Positions 1 to 11,154 of a stretch of DNA of 64,000 bases are shown one piece after another; the first letter of the stretch is position 1, and the number at the start of each line of letters is the position of its first letter. The position numbers and the translations under genes were made by a program. Below the pieces are notes generated by a model. That model searched no databases and was not told where the DNA came from. It saw only the letters and a program-made list of their open reading frames with translations. Origin of the DNA: Aquanectria penicillioides (Eukaryota; Ascomycota; Sordariomycetes; Hypocreales; Nectriaceae). The DNA is taken from contig PYIU01000001.1 in NCBI GenBank assembly GCA_003415625.1, forward strand, positions 2,418,001 through 2,482,000, written 5' to 3'.

Positions 1-1541
1 TGCGATGGCGTGGAAGCAGGTTGTTTGCTTCATCCAGGCATTTGCAGTTACAGTTGCAGTTGCAGCTGCAAGAGACTCGTCATCTGCCTCGTGCAGAGTG
101 TCCGAGATTCCTCCACCCCTCATATTGTTCCCATATTGGGCATTTGCTGGGGCGTTTTGCTGGGGCGTTTTGCTGGCTTTGGTGTAGCCACATGGGCTGA
201 CGGAAATCGCATACGGGAAAAGCGGTGGTTGGCGAGAATGGCATAGACTGCGACGCATCACCATCCGAAAGGGTCGCCTGCACCTGCACCGACAGAGTCA
301 AACACACGCCGCAGGGATCACACCAGTTCGCTTCCTCTGCTCGACTCCTCCCCTGGTCCCTGATCTTCGCTGTCTCGCCTGCCAATGCCAGGTTGGATCT
401 TTGGTCGTTGTGGCTTGCCTTTCCCTTTCCCGTGTCTTTTGTAGGGGACGCCCGCGACCCAAGGCAGCGAATTGGCGATGAAAGAAATCCACTGGGCTGC
501 TACGACTCCTCCCACCGCTCTCTCCTCCGGCTGCACACTGCGCGGGACGATACATACAGGTACGTAGTAGAACTGGGGCGCACGACCGGTACGCTAGCAA
601 GGAATCCAGCGAATAGACTGAAATGAAGCGGCATTCTCTTTGCTTCTCACCTTTGCCATGTCTCTCTTGTGATCCCCCCCGCCAAACGCGGGCCCCATCG
701 AGACAAGGCCAAGCGGTATCATGGAGCACAGAAGAACTACGCTGCGATGCGTGATGTACTGCACTGCACTGTACTATACCGCGTACGCAGGGGCCGATAC
801 ACTGCACTTGATCATCGCGCCGGATACATACTACCTTCCATGCCTACATATCTACGTCCCCTCCATACCGATGCTCCGTAATGTACGTCCAGTATTCCGC
901 AAATACATACTGATGGCCCTCGGGCAATAGCCATACCCCCCCGCTTGACAATCCCTCCGGCAGGGCTTCAGGGGCCCCCCCGGCACTAAACGTGCTAGGC
1001 CGACAGCCCAGTGTAGCCCGCTGGGAGGGGGCCAAACGCCTGCCAGCCCGCTAGCAGAGATACCCGTGCACTGGACCCCTGCCCTGGATCGGGACGCGAA
1101 ACTTCCTGCCTTTCCTTTTGCCTTGGTCCGTACTCCGTGCCTGCTCTTCATCGTCAGCCGCCGCACACTCACCTCGACTTCAACTACCTACAACCTTCGC
1201 TCGAAGCGGCCTCCTCAGTCTGGGCCTTGCTCAAATTGCTTCGCCTTCGCCCTCGCCCTTCGCCTGTCGACCTGCCCGCCCTCTAATTCACTGCCTGTTT
1301 CTACCGTCGGATGCCGCCTTGTTCCCCCTCCGCTGACGTGACCTTCGCTGTCGCAGCCTCAATCTCTGCCACTGGCCTCAGCTGAGACGTGACGATGCGG
1401 CGAGAGGGCTCAATGCGACTGACTGAATCGCCGCGCTCTCGCCTTCTCTCCGCCCACCTCTAAATTAACCTCACCATCCTCACTTACCTGTCTGCTCGTC
1501 GCCTACCATCATCCTGAACCATTGGCGCCATTGCCTTTGGA
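1..1541. other. Upstream intergenic region / probable long 5' leader of the CSC1-like gene
   Basis: I see no convincing gene here. The short open frames lack recognisable domains and overlap one another on both strands, as expected in GC-rich DNA. An imperfect hexamer repeat of the GCAGTT type lies at about 43-73. From about 1100 onward the + strand becomes rich in pyrimidines (CTCGCC, CTTCGCC runs), which is typical of fungal core promoters and leaders, so the transcription start of the downstream channel gene probably lies between about 1100 and 1500. This is inference. Confidence 0.5.
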
Positions 1542-4500
1542 ATGGACGACGCTATCAAGACCCTCATTGCGAGGGTTGACCTCGTGCGTGCTACTTTGGC
1601 TTTCGTCTCTTGCCCAACCTACCCACTACCCCTTTCAACTCACGCTAAGCCATGTCAACCATCAACCTCACTCTAAAGCCTCTCTTACGCTAACAATCAT
1701 GCTTTTGTAGACCGATGATCCCCGGGTCGGTTCAGGAAGAGACAACTCTTCAGGCGGTACCCTCAGCACCTCTTCCTCAACCAAGTCCTCCTCTGGCGCT
1801 TCACTGGGCGCAACCTTTATCCCTGTTGCCATCTATGCTTGCGTCTGTATTCTACTCTTCATTCTCCTCCGCCCTAAAGTCCGTCGCGTCTATGCCCCGC
1901 GAACCCTCGCTGGCCTGCGCGCTCCTCAGTAAGTCTCCCCATCTACCTGCTTCAATGCGCATTGGGACCATGTACTCACATGGCTTGTTACACACAACAG
2001 CATACCCAGTCCTGCCTTGCCCGATGGCTGGTTCAATTGGATCATACCCTTCTTCAAGATCCCAGACACCTTCGTCCTCAACCATGGATCCCTCGACGGC
2101 TTCTTCTTCTTGCGCTACCTCAAGGTACTGCGCAACATTTTCTTCGTCGGCATGTGCATCAGTTGGCCCATTTTGTTTCCCGTCCACATCACTGGCGGTA
2201 ATGGTAACAAGCAGCTGGACGCATTGACGATTGGAAATGTTGCAGACTCTCAACGCATGTTTGCTCACGTTGTAGTTGCATGGGTGTACTTTAGTAGGCT
2301 GCACAACCCCATTTTCGACCTCCCTTTTGGCGCGTACTAATTCAGCGGATAGCCTTCGTACTCTTCATGATTGCCCGAGAATGCGTGTACTATATCAACA
2401 TCCGACAGGCTTACCTCTCAGCTCCTCATTATGCCACTAGGCTCTCCTCGAGGACGATGCTTTTAACCTGCGTTCCGAAAAAGTACGTCGACGAGCAGGT
2501 TCTCCGCAAACTCTACGGCGACTCTGTCAGGAAAGTCTGGATTCCCAGGACCTCTAAAGCTCTAGCAAAACTAGTCAAGGAACGGGAACAGACTGCCTTA
2601 CGCCTTGAGAAGGCCGAGATTGAACTTATCAGAAAGGCAAACAAGGCCCGGAACAAGAAGCTTAAATCGATGCCCCAACAGACCACCGCCTCTGCTTCGT
2701 CCGTCTCCGTTGTCGATCCTCCGTCACCCCCTTCGCCCGCCTCTTTTATGACCGCCCCCGATGGCGAACGAGACGACCCCCCCCTTGGCCGTCGCGTGGA
2801 CGAGGCCTTTATCGGCGATGGGTTGTTGAGATCGAGTATGACCGAGTTCTCCCAAACTCAAGAAGTCACCCAGGTGTTTGTCGAGAAGGCGGAGGACCCA
2901 GAATACGTCCATCCCTATGGCCTCGACCCTGACCTTCCCGATGTTCGAGGCTCCGTTGCCGCCCAGTGGATCCCCGTCGACTCTCGTCCTCACCACCGAC
3001 CGCTTGCCAACTATTTCCGTCGTGTCGATACTGTTCGATGGTGCCGATTTCGTCTCAAGGAACTAAATACGGAGATTATCAAACTACGTCGTCAGTTGCG
3101 CAGAGGTGATGGCTCAGCTCTCTCAGCTGTGTTTGTCGAATTTGAGACGCAGGAGAGTGCCCAGGCCGCCCATCAGGCTGTCGCTCATCATCGCCCGCTT
3201 CAGATGGCCCCACGTATTATTGGTGTCCGTCCCGACGAGATTGTGTGGACATCTCTCAGGATGAAGTGGTGGGAACATATCATCCGTCGATTTGCCATCT
3301 TGGGCCTGGTCACGGCGGCAATCATCTTCTGGTCTATCCCGTCCGCCTTCATCGGTATCATCTCGAATATCTCCTTCCTGGCGGATAACGTCTTCTTCCT
3401 AAAATGGATTGTCCTACTACCAAAACCAATCTTGGGCTTCCTCCAGGGCTTCGTTCCAGCCATGGCTTTGTCGTTTTGGATGTCTCTTGTGCCTGCCATG
3501 CTTCGAGGTATGTCATCTTCAGGGTATCCACATCTCCTATGCTAACCATTTACTAGGGTGCGCTGTTATTGCGGGAATCCCGTCGCTGGTTCTGGTCGAA
3601 CTTTTCACCCAAAGCGCCTACTTTGCTTTTCAGGTTGTCCAGGTTTTCTTGATTACGACGTTGACCTCTGCTGCCTCCGCAGCATTGATGGACATCCTCA
3701 AGAATCCTGTTTCGGTCAAGGATCTTCTCGCACAAAATTTGCCCAAAGCGTCCAATTTTTACCTGTCGTATATCTTGGTGCAATGTTTGGCAGTCGGCGC
3801 CACAAGCATCCTGCACGTCTTTGACCTGGTCCGGCACTTTATCTTTTCCAAAATTCATCAGATCCCCAGAGCGCGCTTCAACGTATGGTACAACTTGCGG
3901 CCACCCCGCTGGGGCGGCGTGTTCCCGGTGTTTTCAAACCTGGCTGTCATTGGTAAGTCGATACAATGCCAATATCTCCAAATAGTCTCAATCTAATTGC
4001 AATTGCACAGCTCTAAGTTACACCTGCATCGCACCATTTGTGCTCTTATTTGCCTGCCTCGGCATGGCATTTGTTCGCATCATCTACCGCTACAACATCA
4101 TTTTTGTCTTTGATTCCGAACTCGACAGCAAAGGCCTCGTCTACCCTCGAGCTCTGCTTCACATCATTATTGGCCTCTATATGGCAGAGATTTGCCTTGT
4201 TGGTCTTTTTGCATTGAAGTTTGCGTTTGGACCCATGATGTTGATGCTCATCTACTTTGTCTTCACCGGTCTTGTGCACTTTTCCTTGAGTGAAGCGATT
4301 GCGCCTCTCCTCCAGAACCTCCCCCAGACGCTGAGCCTGGAAGAGAAACTGCAAGAGGAGGAGAAGGCCAGGGAAGAGGCGAAGAAACAGGCTGAAGCAG
4401 AGGCTGGGAACGGAGGTGCTGCCAATGATTATTACGACGAAGATCAAGTGTTTGGCGAGGAGGACTTTGATGATGACGTGCCCGACGAGGAGGACGAAGT

Positions 4501-5002
4501 TGACCACGCGCCTAATCCAAGCACCAGGGCCGTTGAGGGCGCTAGCGGAATGAGGTCGGTCGTGACCGATTGGCTCAAGGACTTCACGAAGGCCAAGATC
4601 AAGTCGGAAGCAGATCAGTCTGGTCTCACAAAAATCTTGATCAAGTTGGGGCTGGCGAGCGAGGAAGGATCCGATGAGCCTCCCGGGTTCCTGAAACGGT
4701 GGATGCACCCCGAGATTTACGAGGACTTTATCGCTCTTCGCAAAATGATTCCGGACAGCGACCTCCCCGACACGGTGTATCCCGAAGACCACAAGCTGTC
4801 AAACTATTGGCCCCCGGAGCTTTCGCAGCCCAAGCCGATTCTGTGGATTCCCAGGGACGAGGCTCGAGTCAGCCGGCAGGAAGTGGCACACACGAAAAAG
4901 GTTACGCCCATTACGGATCACGGCACGACATTAGATGAAAAGGGCTTGATAATTGTAGATGTGGAAGCAGCGCCGTTTCCTCGACAGAGATTGGTGCATT
5001 GA
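1542..5002 (+). CDS. CSC1/OSCA-like (DUF221) calcium-permeable stress-gated cation channel, RSN1/PHM7 family
   Basis: Predicted 1031-residue multi-pass membrane protein of the OSCA/TMEM63/CSC1 family, which forms osmotically or mechanically gated cation channels. Six exons fit in frame: 1542-1583, 1711-1928, 2001-2293, 2353-3507, 3557-3952, 4011-5002. Intron 3 has a TACTAAT branch point near 2333. Family order is visible: a first membrane segment (IPVAIYACVCILLFILL) within the N-terminal RSN1_TM region, the hallmark AHVVVAWVYF..FVLFMIAREC stretch, a long cytosolic loop (QAYLSA.. to IGVRPDEIVW), the 7-TM pore domain starting at MKWWEHIIRRF, an acidic linker (EEDFDDDVPDEEDEVD) and a PHM7-type C-terminal tail ending in WIPRDEARVSRQEV. 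An alternative donor at 2284 paired with the acceptor at 2345 also keeps frame but breaks the conserved helix. The gene converges on the M3 peptidase with 136 bp between stops. Subgroup (Rsn1, Phm7 or Csc1) not resolved. Confidence 0.93.
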
Positions 5003-5138
5003 TGAAGCGGGAGTTTTCGGGGATGGGATAGAATAGTCATGATACCCTCTTTTGCATAAGCGTTACGTATTGCAATGACCAGAGACAGGTCGCCGGTTGG
5101 CGTGTATATCAATCATAATGTGCGTTATTCATGCGTAT

Positions 5139-7535
5139 TCAAATTTTGGCGTCCACGTTGAGCGGTGATCCCGAAACCTCGGAGTAGTATGCCTCGTCGC
5201 TGGGTTCCCTGCCCAGGAAGCTTCGAAGGCTTTGGCCCTCGGGCTGACCGCCACCGGGTTCCAGGACGAATTGTCTGTAGCGCAGCCCGGCTTTCTGGTC
5301 CATGGGATTGGCCTTGAACGCAGTCACCCACAGATCGGTGGCAAAGACTTTGGACCTGGACGCAGTTGGCATTAATTAGTTGACGTGATCGTCGTCGCAA
5401 AGGTGGTGGTGGCTGGTTGTCGACTGAACTCACAGGGCATATGTAAAGTAGGACGCATCGTAGGCGCGGAACGGGTGGGCAAACGACGCCTGGCCGAAGC
5501 CGTCGGACGACCCCAGGCCGATGATGTCGGCCTTGCTCTTGTTCCAGAGCGCCGTCGTGTCCATGGCCTTGGCGGCGTCGGGGCTCGCGGCGCTGTGGAT
5601 GGTCAGGTCGAAGAGCGCCAGGAACACCTGGTGCAGCATGGCGTGCGCGCCGCTGACGTGCTTTGTGCGCGCGAGGTCGTCGGCGAGTTTCTGCGGCATC
5701 TTTTCCTCGGGCTGCTGCTGTGCTTCCCCTTCCCCTTCCCCTTCAGGCCTGGGATTGTTGTTGTGGTTGTTGTTGCTGTTGCGCTCTCGCCAGAAGGCGG
5801 CCTCGTCGTCGCCCAGGTAGCTGTAGTGGCGGCCCAGGTCGCGTAGCACGGCGGGCACCCAGATCCAGTTCTCCAGCAGGATGCTGGGTATCTCGACAAA
5901 GTCGCGGGCGCAGCCGTGGTTGTGGGCGGTGCGGGTGACGAGCTTGTGGATGGCGTGGCCCAGTTCGTGGAACATGGTCTTGAGCTCCGAGTGCTGCAGC
6001 AGCGTGGGCTTTCCGGGCGTGCGGATGACGCTGCAGATGAGCGACGACGAAGGGTAGTGCCTTGAACCGTCGTCTTGCGTGAAGCCCTAGATGGTTGAGT
6101 GTTGTGGTTAGCTATGCTTCCGTGGTTGATGTGCATGCATCTCAGGGGTTGCCGCGTATAAAGGGGCCATCTGACATACCGGCTGGATTAGCGAGCAGTG
6201 AGCGCCAGAGTATTTCCCGTCTCGCGCATACAAGTCCAGATACAGATATCCCAGGAACTCTCCCCCCTGGTCCTCCGAGTCCCACGCCTCGTACACCGTT
6301 ACATCTTGCTGCCAAGTCGGAGCCTTGGTGGGCACAAAGACGATGCCGAAGATGTTCTCAAAGATGCGCAGCATGCCCCTGAGGCTGTGCTCAACCTCAA
6401 AGTACTCGGACACGAGCAGCGAGTCCACCGAGTACTGCTCCTTTTCGAGGATGCGCGCGTAGAAGCCCCAGTCCCAGGCGTTCAGCGTGGCGGCGTCGTC
6501 GGCGTCCTCGTCACCCTCGCCGTGGGATGCCAGGTAGGTCTTCTTCAGGGCGTACAGGGTTTCAATCTCCTTCCGGGCCAAGGGCTGGAGCTGGGTGCGC
6601 AGCTTGTTGAGTCGCTCCAGGACGCTCTCGACGCTGGGGGCCATCTTGTCCTGCATCTTGAGGGCGGCGTGGTTCTCGAAGCCCAGCATGCGGGCGATCT
6701 CGTCGCGCAGGGCCACGGCTTGCTCGAGGCGGCCGACGTTCTCAGGGAAGCGGCGCTCCTTGGCCAGGTACAGCGCCTTGCGGGTTCTCGCGCTCGCGGC
6801 GTGCTTCATGACGGGGAACAGGTGGCCCTTTTTGAACGTCACCTTGAGCCGGCCCTCGTCGTCTTGCTCCATCGTGTCCAGGGCGCTGGCGGGGACGCCC
6901 TCGAGCTGTGCACGGGAGAACCACACGCCATCGTCGGACTCGGTCAAAGTCTTGCGGGCGGCGACCAGCACGGCGTTGCGCTCCTCGACCTTTGCGAGAT
7001 AGACGCGGCGCAGCTCCTCGTCCTGGATGCCGGCGCCGGCGTTTTGGTAAGAGCGATGTATCTTGAACAGCTTGTAGGCCTCCTCGTCGTCGAGCGCCTC
7101 CTCGCCAGCGCGATGCCTCTCCCAGACAGCGGCGACGAGAGCGGCAACGTCGCTGCGCATCAAGCTCTGGGCGGTGGCCTTTGCGTTCAGCTGCTCGGCC
7201 TTTCGGGCGGCATCGCGCAGAGCGGAGCTTTCGGCGACAGAGCTGAAGATGCGGAAGATGCAGAGGTGGCGGGAGGCTTTGTGGTCGTCCCGGAGCATAG
7301 GCCGGAGCACGGCGTCAAAGGTGGCGCCGGCCGGAGCCACGTCCCGAACGAGACGGTCCTCGAGGTCCCGCGACGCCCGGATCAGCGCCGCCGTCTCGTC
7401 CAGCAGCTGCTCCGGGTCCACGTCAAAGTGCGGAGGCGATTGCGGCGGGACCGCGGCCATTGCGATCGTGCGAGCCGCTGGCCGAGGGACGAGGGGAACA
7501 CGAAGAGCTGAGTAGTGGCGCGGGGGCTTGAGCAT
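5139..7535 (-). CDS. M3 family zinc metallopeptidase (saccharolysin / thimet oligopeptidase type)
   Basis: Predicted 741-residue zinc oligopeptidase that would cleave short peptides in cytosol or mitochondria. Three exons on the minus strand: 7535-6180, 6086-5434, 5355-5139, with donors GTATGT and GTGAGT. The active site HELGH lies at about residues 492-496 inside FHELGHAIH, and the third zinc ligand is the Glu of VEIPS, about residue 517. The C-terminus (AGLRYRQFVLEPGG, LRSFLGREPS) is classic M3. The first ATG gives an Arg-rich, acid-free N-terminus (MLKPPRHYSALR..RPAARTIA) that looks like a mitochondrial presequence, and a second ATG at 7460 would give a cytosolic form of 716 residues. A low-complexity insert (NSNNNHNNN.. 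then GEGEGE, QQQPEE) sits after the zinc region and is unusual for the family. It diverges from the secreted oxidase across about 0.9 kb. Confidence 0.95.
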
Positions 7536-8445
7536 GGATGAGAACAATAATAAGTAGTAGGGCGCAGGTGAGGGAGCGTGGAGAGACTAGAGAAAGCGAA
7601 AGCGGTAGGACAATCACGCGCAAAGGTTAAAAATAAAAATAAAAACATAAAAAATACCCCACCAATCTTGGATTCGTCCCTCGTGCACAACGATCAGATC
7701 TGTTTATGCTCTGATTTGGTCAACGCCAAACAAACTCAGCACCGCCAAACAACGAGTCCTTGCTATGGATGGCGTGTGAAGGTTCAGAGCTGAAAATAAG
7801 TCTAGCGGCTTCTCAAGACTCAAGCTGTTAGTTGGTGACGGAACTGCACAGATGGCGTTCAGCTCCTACATGGCGTCGTCTGTGGGTTAGTCACCCTGCC
7901 CAATCTCGATCCCGACGACGATTCCTACGGGCCCAACCGGCCAAGCACACAATGTGCATGGGCCTCGACCATCCCGGGGCATTCCTTGCATCTAATAAAC
8001 GCCTAGAGAATTGACGTTGTCCTTGATCTTCTTCTGCCCTTTCGTTCCTGAGCTCTTAGACCTCGACCCCTTTACCCGTGGCAGGGCACTCAATGCGCCA
8101 AGGCAAGCTCCGTGGATCACGGCAGGGTGGAGTTTACGGCAGTTGGACTGCGCTCTCCCGTAGCCTAGCACGAAAAGCATTGATCAATGGCCTTTGTCAA
8201 AATGGGCTTCATCTGCTGCTGGTTGCTCCTTTTCTCTGTCGTTTGTGGACCCGTTTCTTTCACAGTGTCGTGAGAGTTGCCTGCCAGTGGTCGTGAGTGG
8301 ATACCCCGTCATCCGACTTACACGGTTCTCGACCTCGACGATACTACTTACGCGAGGATATCCTCATACCTACAGAGGTGCTTTCTTTTTGGGTTGATAG
8401 CTAACCCCAGCTTTGAGTTCACAACACTCATTGATTCCCGTTGCG
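7536..8445. promoter_or_regulatory. Divergent promoter region between the M3 peptidase and the secreted FAD oxidase
   Basis: About 0.9 kb without a supportable gene. It must hold the promoters of both divergent genes. An A-rich stretch at about 7624-7655 lies close to the peptidase start. A perfect 12-bp palindrome, GAGGATATCCTC, lies at 8354-8365, about 80 bp upstream of the oxidase ATG, and could be a dimer-binding site or part of the leader. I see no clear TATA box for either gene. Confidence 0.5.
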
Positions 8446-9939
8446 ATGGCTGGGTTCTCACTCGCCCTCCTCTCCACCACGCTCCTCGCCGGCCTCGCCC
8501 GGGCCGACACTTGCGCTTCCGTCAAGGGCACCAGCAGCATTGAGAGTGTCAAGGGCTCGGACATCTCTTACACTGCTGAGCAGACCGAATATTGGTCCAC
8601 GGCCTGCAGTTCCCTGAAGCCCTCGTGCATCTTATATCCCACAACTGTCAACGAGGTAGCCGCCATCATCAACATCCTGAGCCAGAATGGCGACCATTTC
8701 GCTCTCAAGTCCGGCGGCCACAACCCAAACAACTACTTCTCCAGCATCGCAGGTGGCCCTATAATCTCCACCAAGAAGCTAAATCAGGTAATTCTTGATT
8801 CCGAAACGGGCCATGTGACGGTCGGTCCTGGAAACCGCTGGGACGATGTTGCCGCCAAGCTTGACGGCTCCGGCTGGACTGTTGTGGGTGGGCGTGTCGG
8901 CAACGTTGGCGTCGGCGGTTATCTCGTCGGCGGTGGCCTCTCGTTCCTCTCCCAGCAGTATGGCTGGGCCGTATCATCCATCGTGGAAATGGAGGTCGTC
9001 CTAGCCAACGGCACCATCACCACCGCCTCTGCCGACAAGAACCAAGACCTATTCAAAGTCCTCAAGGGCGGCGGCAATAACTTTGGCATCGTCACCTCCT
9101 TCGTCCTCCAAGGCTACAAGCAGGGCCAGGTCTGGGGCGGCCATTACATCTTTACTCACAGCGACAACACCGACACCAAGCTTCTCAAGGCCCTGCGAGA
9201 CTTTACCGAGTACAACAAAGACGACAAGGCCGCCATCATCCTCACCGCGGAGCGAGGTGGCTTCAACATGATTGATATCTGGGTCATGTTCGTCTTCTAC
9301 GACGGACCCAATCCTCCCCAGGGCACCTTTACCAACTTCACCAACGTCAAGCCGCTTGTCAACACGGCCAAGACTCGCTCATACGCAGACTTGCTCACAA
9401 GTAACAACAAGTTCGTCGTCAAGGGTTTCGTCTACACCATGGGCACCGAGACAATCCCCCTGCCGTCAGCTGCCAACAGCGTCCAGGTGCTGGGCGACTT
9501 GCACAAGTCATGGCGTGATATCGCGGGCTCGGTAAAGACCGTCGCCGGCGTGGTGGGCGTGCAAGCCTATCAGCCCTTCCCCAAGCGCATGGCCAAGATT
9601 TCCCGGGAAAAGGGGGCCGATCTGCTTGACCTGGACGATAGCGTAGACCGCATCATCATCGAGCTCAACTACGCGTATCTGCTGCAGGGGGACAACGACA
9701 AGATCGACAAGGCCATGAGGAGCACCTTCAACGGCATCCGCAGCAAGGTGGTGCAGTGGCAGGAGAATGGCGTGTTGGAGCGCGACGTCTATCTGCCCTT
9801 GTTCATGAATGATGGCTATTACGCACAGGACTACTTCTCCCGGTTGCGCCCTGAGAACCACCAGTTGGCTCAGAGCGTTGCCAAGCAAGTTGACCCCAAT
9901 GGCCTGTTCAAGGGCCGAACTGGCGGTTTCAAGCCATGA
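8446..9939 (+). CDS. Secreted FAD-linked oxidase, berberine-bridge-enzyme-like (PCMH-type FAD domain)
   Basis: Intronless 497-residue flavoprotein. A signal peptide (MAGFSLALLSTTLLAGLARA) precedes the mature start near DTCASVKG. The FAD_binding_4 (PCMH) domain covers roughly residues 55-230, and SGGHN places the covalent FAD histidine at about residue 92. The second attachment site, Cys in bicovalent members (GxCxxVGxGG), is Val here (GGRVGNVGVGG), so only a single flavin linkage is expected. The BBE tail is present near the C-terminus (NDGYYAQDYF, LRPENHQLAQSVAKQVDPNGLFKGR). Enzymes of this type oxidise carbohydrates or aromatic and alkaloid-like alcohols, but the substrate cannot be read from sequence. 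The frame stays open upstream to 8413 but only through a TTG, so the ATG at 8446, which begins the signal peptide, is the start. It converges on the alcohol dehydrogenase with 192 bp between stops; no secondary-metabolite core enzyme is nearby. Confidence 0.93.
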   Translation: MAGFSLALLSTTLLAGLARADTCASVKGTSSIESVKGSDISYTAEQTEYWSTACSSLKPSCILYPTTVNEVAAIINILSQNGDHFALKSGGHNPNNYFSSIAGGPIISTKKLNQVILDSETGHVTVGPGNRWDDVAAKLDGSGWTVVGGRVGNVGVGGYLVGGGLSFLSQQYGWAVSSIVEMEVVLANGTITTASADKNQDLFKVLKGGGNNFGIVTSFVLQGYKQGQVWGGHYIFTHSDNTDTKLLKALRDFTEYNKDDKAAIILTAERGGFNMIDIWVMFVFYDGPNPPQGTFTNFTNVKPLVNTAKTRSYADLLTSNNKFVVKGFVYTMGTETIPLPSAANSVQVLGDLHKSWRDIAGSVKTVAGVVGVQAYQPFPKRMAKISREKGADLLDLDDSVDRIIIELNYAYLLQGDNDKIDKAMRSTFNGIRSKVVQWQENGVLERDVYLPLFMNDGYYAQDYFSRLRPENHQLAQSVAKQVDPNGLFKGRTGGFKP

Positions 9940-10131
9940 GCGGGACATTATGAAACGATATATCTTGCATGTATTTTATAATATGTAAATGTAATGGAAT
10001 TTGGTTTTACTATCTCTACTTTCATAACAAAATCAACTATCAACACTCTGACCCTCATTGTTGCGGTTACTTTTCATCCCTCATCGACGCCGATTCATCA
10101 ATACAACCCTGTCGTGTGACTTTGCGAAAGC

Positions 10132-11154
10132 TTACTCCATAATCAGAACGTTCCTAAATCGGGGCTTCCCGGCCTTTAGGCTGTCCACGGCATCCTGGAC
10201 CTTGCTGAGGGGGTACTTCTCAATCATGCACTTGACTCCGTGGACCATGGCGAACTTGATGGCCTCCTCACTGTCGAGAGCGTGGCCGCTAGGCCAGCCG
10301 TGGACACTGGCGCCCTTGGACACGAGGGCAACGGTGTCGATGGGCACGGGTCCAACGGGGGCGAGACTGAGGAGCTTTCCAGCGGGAGCAAGACCGTAGA
10401 CGAGAGGGCTGATAGAGTTGGGGTTGGGGGCGGTCTGGACGATGATGGAAGCGCCGCCCAACTTCATGAGCTCCTTGGAAGCATCAGTCGACTTGGTGTT
10501 GATGTAGTGGTGAGCACCCAGCTCCTTGGCAAACTGGGCCTTGTCGTCGCCGGAGGAGAGTACTGCAACTTCGTAACCCATCTTGTTGGCGTACTGGACA
10601 GCCAAGTGGCCAAGACCACCGAGGCCCTGGACGGCAACGAGAGCGCCCTGCTCGACGTTCAACTTGCGGATGCCGTTGAAGACGGTGACGCCGGCACACA
10701 GGAGGGGAGCAGCATCGGCGGGTTCGATCTCCTTGGGGACGCGGACCACGGCCTCGGCACGGAGGAGGGTGTACTCGGCAAACCCACCGTCCATGGTGAC
10801 GCCGTTGACGGCCTTGTTGTCGCACATCTGGAACTGGCTGCGCTGGCACTGGCGGCAAATTCCATCATGGCCACCGTGCCAGGGTCCGCCAACTCGCTCG
10901 CCGCCCTGGAACCGGGTGACGCCCTCGCCGACTTCGACAATGTCACCGACAATCTCGTGGCCGGGAACGCGGGGGAAGACGTCGCCCATGTGGCCGCCGG
11001 CGACGCCAACATCTGAGAAGCAGACACCGCAGGCTAGAACTTTGACGAGGACCTGGCCCTTGCCGGGGTGCTTGAGCTCGACATCGGTGAGGCTGAAGGG
11101 CACGTTGGCCTTGTCGAGGACGACAGCCTTGTAAGTGCTGGGAAGTGAAGCCAT
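10132..11154 (-). CDS. Zinc-dependent alcohol dehydrogenase, medium-chain dehydrogenase/reductase family
   Basis: Intronless 340-residue NAD(P)-dependent alcohol dehydrogenase. Catalytic zinc residues appear in ACGVCFSD and in the PGHEIVGDIVEVGEGV signature. The structural-zinc loop is reduced to CRQCQRSQFQMC, as in a common fungal subgroup that carries a GGHDG insert before it. The Rossmann nucleotide-binding motif is GLGGLGHLAVQYA. Length and C-terminus (KAGKPRFRNVLIME) are normal for the family. The frame extends upstream only through non-ATG codons, and the ATG at 11154 sits where homologues begin (MASLPSTYKAVVLDK). A TATA box 170 bp upstream suggests strong or inducible expression. The cofactor and physiological substrate are not determinable here. 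Confidence 0.93.
   Translation of the reverse strand: MASLPSTYKAVVLDKANVPFSLTDVELKHPGKGQVLVKVLACGVCFSDVGVAGGHMGDVFPRVPGHEIVGDIVEVGEGVTRFQGGERVGGPWHGGHDGICRQCQRSQFQMCDNKAVNGVTMDGGFAEYTLLRAEAVVRVPKEIEPADAAPLLCAGVTVFNGIRKLNVEQGALVAVQGLGGLGHLAVQYANKMGYEVAVLSSGDDKAQFAKELGAHHYINTKSTDASKELMKLGGASIIVQTAPNPNSISPLVYGLAPAGKLLSLAPVGPVPIDTVALVSKGASVHGWPSGHALDSEEAIKFAMVHGVKCMIEKYPLSKVQDAVDSLKAGKPRFRNVLIME

Noticed and set aside
225..807. Overlapping 130-170 codon frames on both strands
   Set aside because: No recognisable domain, mutually overlapping, composition typical of non-coding GC-rich leader DNA.
6198..7511. Long open frame (437 codons) on the + strand
   Set aside because: It is antisense to the M3 peptidase exon 1 and arises from GC-rich third positions; no domain, and the minus-strand protein is unambiguous.
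8413..8445. Upstream extension of the secreted oxidase
   Set aside because: It begins at TTG, and the signal peptide starts at the ATG at 8446.
10240..11016. Open frame of 258 codons on the + strand
   Set aside because: Shadow of the alcohol dehydrogenase on the opposite strand.
8446..11154. Oxidase plus alcohol dehydrogenase as part of a secondary-metabolite cluster
   Set aside because: No polyketide synthase, peptide synthetase, terpene cyclase or cluster regulator nearby; the neighbours are housekeeping genes.
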